DNA of 7,739 nt. Origin: Caryophanales bacterium UBA3260. GTDB taxonomy: Bacteria; Bacillota_I; Bacilli_A; RF39; UBA660. The notes beneath the pieces are model-generated. The model ran no database searches, was not told the DNA's origin, and was given only the letters and a program-made list of their open reading frames with translations. Each line of letters starts with the position of its first letter. Positions within the stretch are counted from its first letter, which is position 1. Below are positions 7,232-7,739 of the stretch, piece by piece. A program made the position numbers and the translations under genes. The stretch covers positions 3,864 to 11,602 of the forward strand of contig DEUO01000098.1 of the NCBI GenBank assembly GCA_002362595.1, in the 5' to 3' direction.

Positions 7232-7739
7232 TGGCAATAAAAAGATTAGAAGACTTTAATCATGATGTAGAAGTAGCTAAAGAACTGCTTTCTAGTATGC
7301 CAATAAATAATGCTAAAAATTTAGTAATTTATAAAAATAAAGTAGCTGAATTAAAAGAAGAATATGATGCTAATCTAGAAAAACTTTATAATGAAGTTAA
7401 AAGACGTTGCCAAAAACATCTTACTTATACTGCTCCAGAACGTGTTAATGTAATAAAAAAAGAATTATCTGATAGTAAAGATTTAAATCTTTTTAGTCAG
7501 ATGAATACTCCTTTTGAAAAGATGGGATTTGATACATTACTTTATAGTCTTACTCATTATTATAAGAATGATTTAGTATCAGTTAATGAAGATATCAGAG
7601 AAGCTTTAGATAAATTTAGTAGAGCTGGTATTACATTAACAGAAGAAGATTTTATATATAGTAATTATGCTAAAAAATATATAAAAGAATTTTTAGCTGA
7701 TGATGATTATGATAGAATGAAAGATGTATCAAATCCCAT
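7231..7739 (+). CDS. Helical cytoplasmic protein of unknown family, 3' partial
   Basis: The gene starts at ATG 7231, overlapping the preceding TAA by one base, with a good ribosome binding site 8 bases upstream. It stays open to the right edge, showing 169 complete residues. It begins MAIKRLEDFNHDVEVAKELL and has no signal peptide or membrane segment, so a cytoplasmic location is likely. Residues about 28-64 are rich in Lys, Glu and Leu, with spacing that suits a long helix or coiled coil (KVAELKEEYDANLEKLYNEV). A short polar linker follows, then further predicted helices around residues 92-170, with Tyr/Asp/Glu-rich content (EEDFIYSNYAKKYIKEFL). One Cys (residue 60) and no Trp are seen. I recognise no domain or catalytic motif. 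Its place at the end of a tightly overlapped chain suggests that its level is tied to that of the giant protein. A role as secretion helper, regulator or cytoplasmic partner is conjecture. Confidence 0.85.
   Translation, partial: MAIKRLEDFNHDVEVAKELLSSMPINNAKNLVIYKNKVAELKEEYDANLEKLYNEVKRRCQKHLTYTAPERVNVIKKELSDSKDLNLFSQMNTPFEKMGFDTLLYSLTHYYKNDLVSVNEDIREALDKFSRAGITLTEEDFIYSNYAKKYIKEFLADDDYDRMKDVSNP

Noticed and set aside
1..7739. Phage structural region (giant fibre with small accessory genes)
   Set aside because: Nothing visible resembles a phage structural, packaging or lysis protein. Long glycine-repeat proteins with terminal beta-sandwich modules are more typical of cellular surface proteins. 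The short window cannot fully exclude a phage.
1..7739. Mycoplasma-type genetic code
   Set aside because: No in-frame TGA occurs in any of the three frames used, Trp is TGG throughout, and both visible stops are TAA.

Overview
The window is strongly AT-rich (about 30% G+C by eye). It is almost wholly coding on the + strand, with no intergenic space. Reading frames use A/T-ending codons and AGA for Arg. Tryptophan is always TGG, and no in-frame TGA occurs in more than 2,500 codons, so the standard bacterial code fits and there is no sign of the Mycoplasma TGA=Trp code. Together with strong Shine-Dalgarno sequences, this suggests a low-GC Firmicutes/Bacilli-type bacterium, plausibly an uncultured gut lineage. 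That placement is an inference from composition and protein style.

Bases 1-7109 are one giant gene whose start lies left of the window. At least 2,368 residues are visible (visible residue n begins at base 3n). Its layout is: an N-terminal beta-rich region (3-1142); a solenoid of about 22 degenerate glycine-rich repeats of the type GG-x-I-x-N-[VI]-[YF]-GG-[GS]-[NY] (1143-3722), interrupted by a non-repeat insert of about 127 residues (1584-1964); a post-solenoid region without the glycine motif (3723-4889); and three probable beta-sandwich modules (4890-7061) ending in a short charged, Gly/Ser-rich tail. It looks like an extracellular adhesin or surface-fibre protein, but no sortase signal or C-terminal membrane anchor is present.

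Two cytoplasmic-looking genes follow, each joined by a one-base TAATG overlap: a 40-residue Glu-rich helical protein (7109-7231) and a helical protein of unknown family cut by the right edge (7231-7739). The overlaps and the well-placed ribosome binding sites imply one operon with translational coupling.

The 40-codon gene contains a perfect 9-bp inverted repeat with a second, outer 5-bp stem. This hairpin uses the only in-frame CTC codon I found in the window. The most interesting possibility here is a surface-fibre operon with small dedicated intracellular partners and an intra-operonic RNA element. That idea is inference; the sequence directly shows only the gene layout, the repeats and the hairpin.
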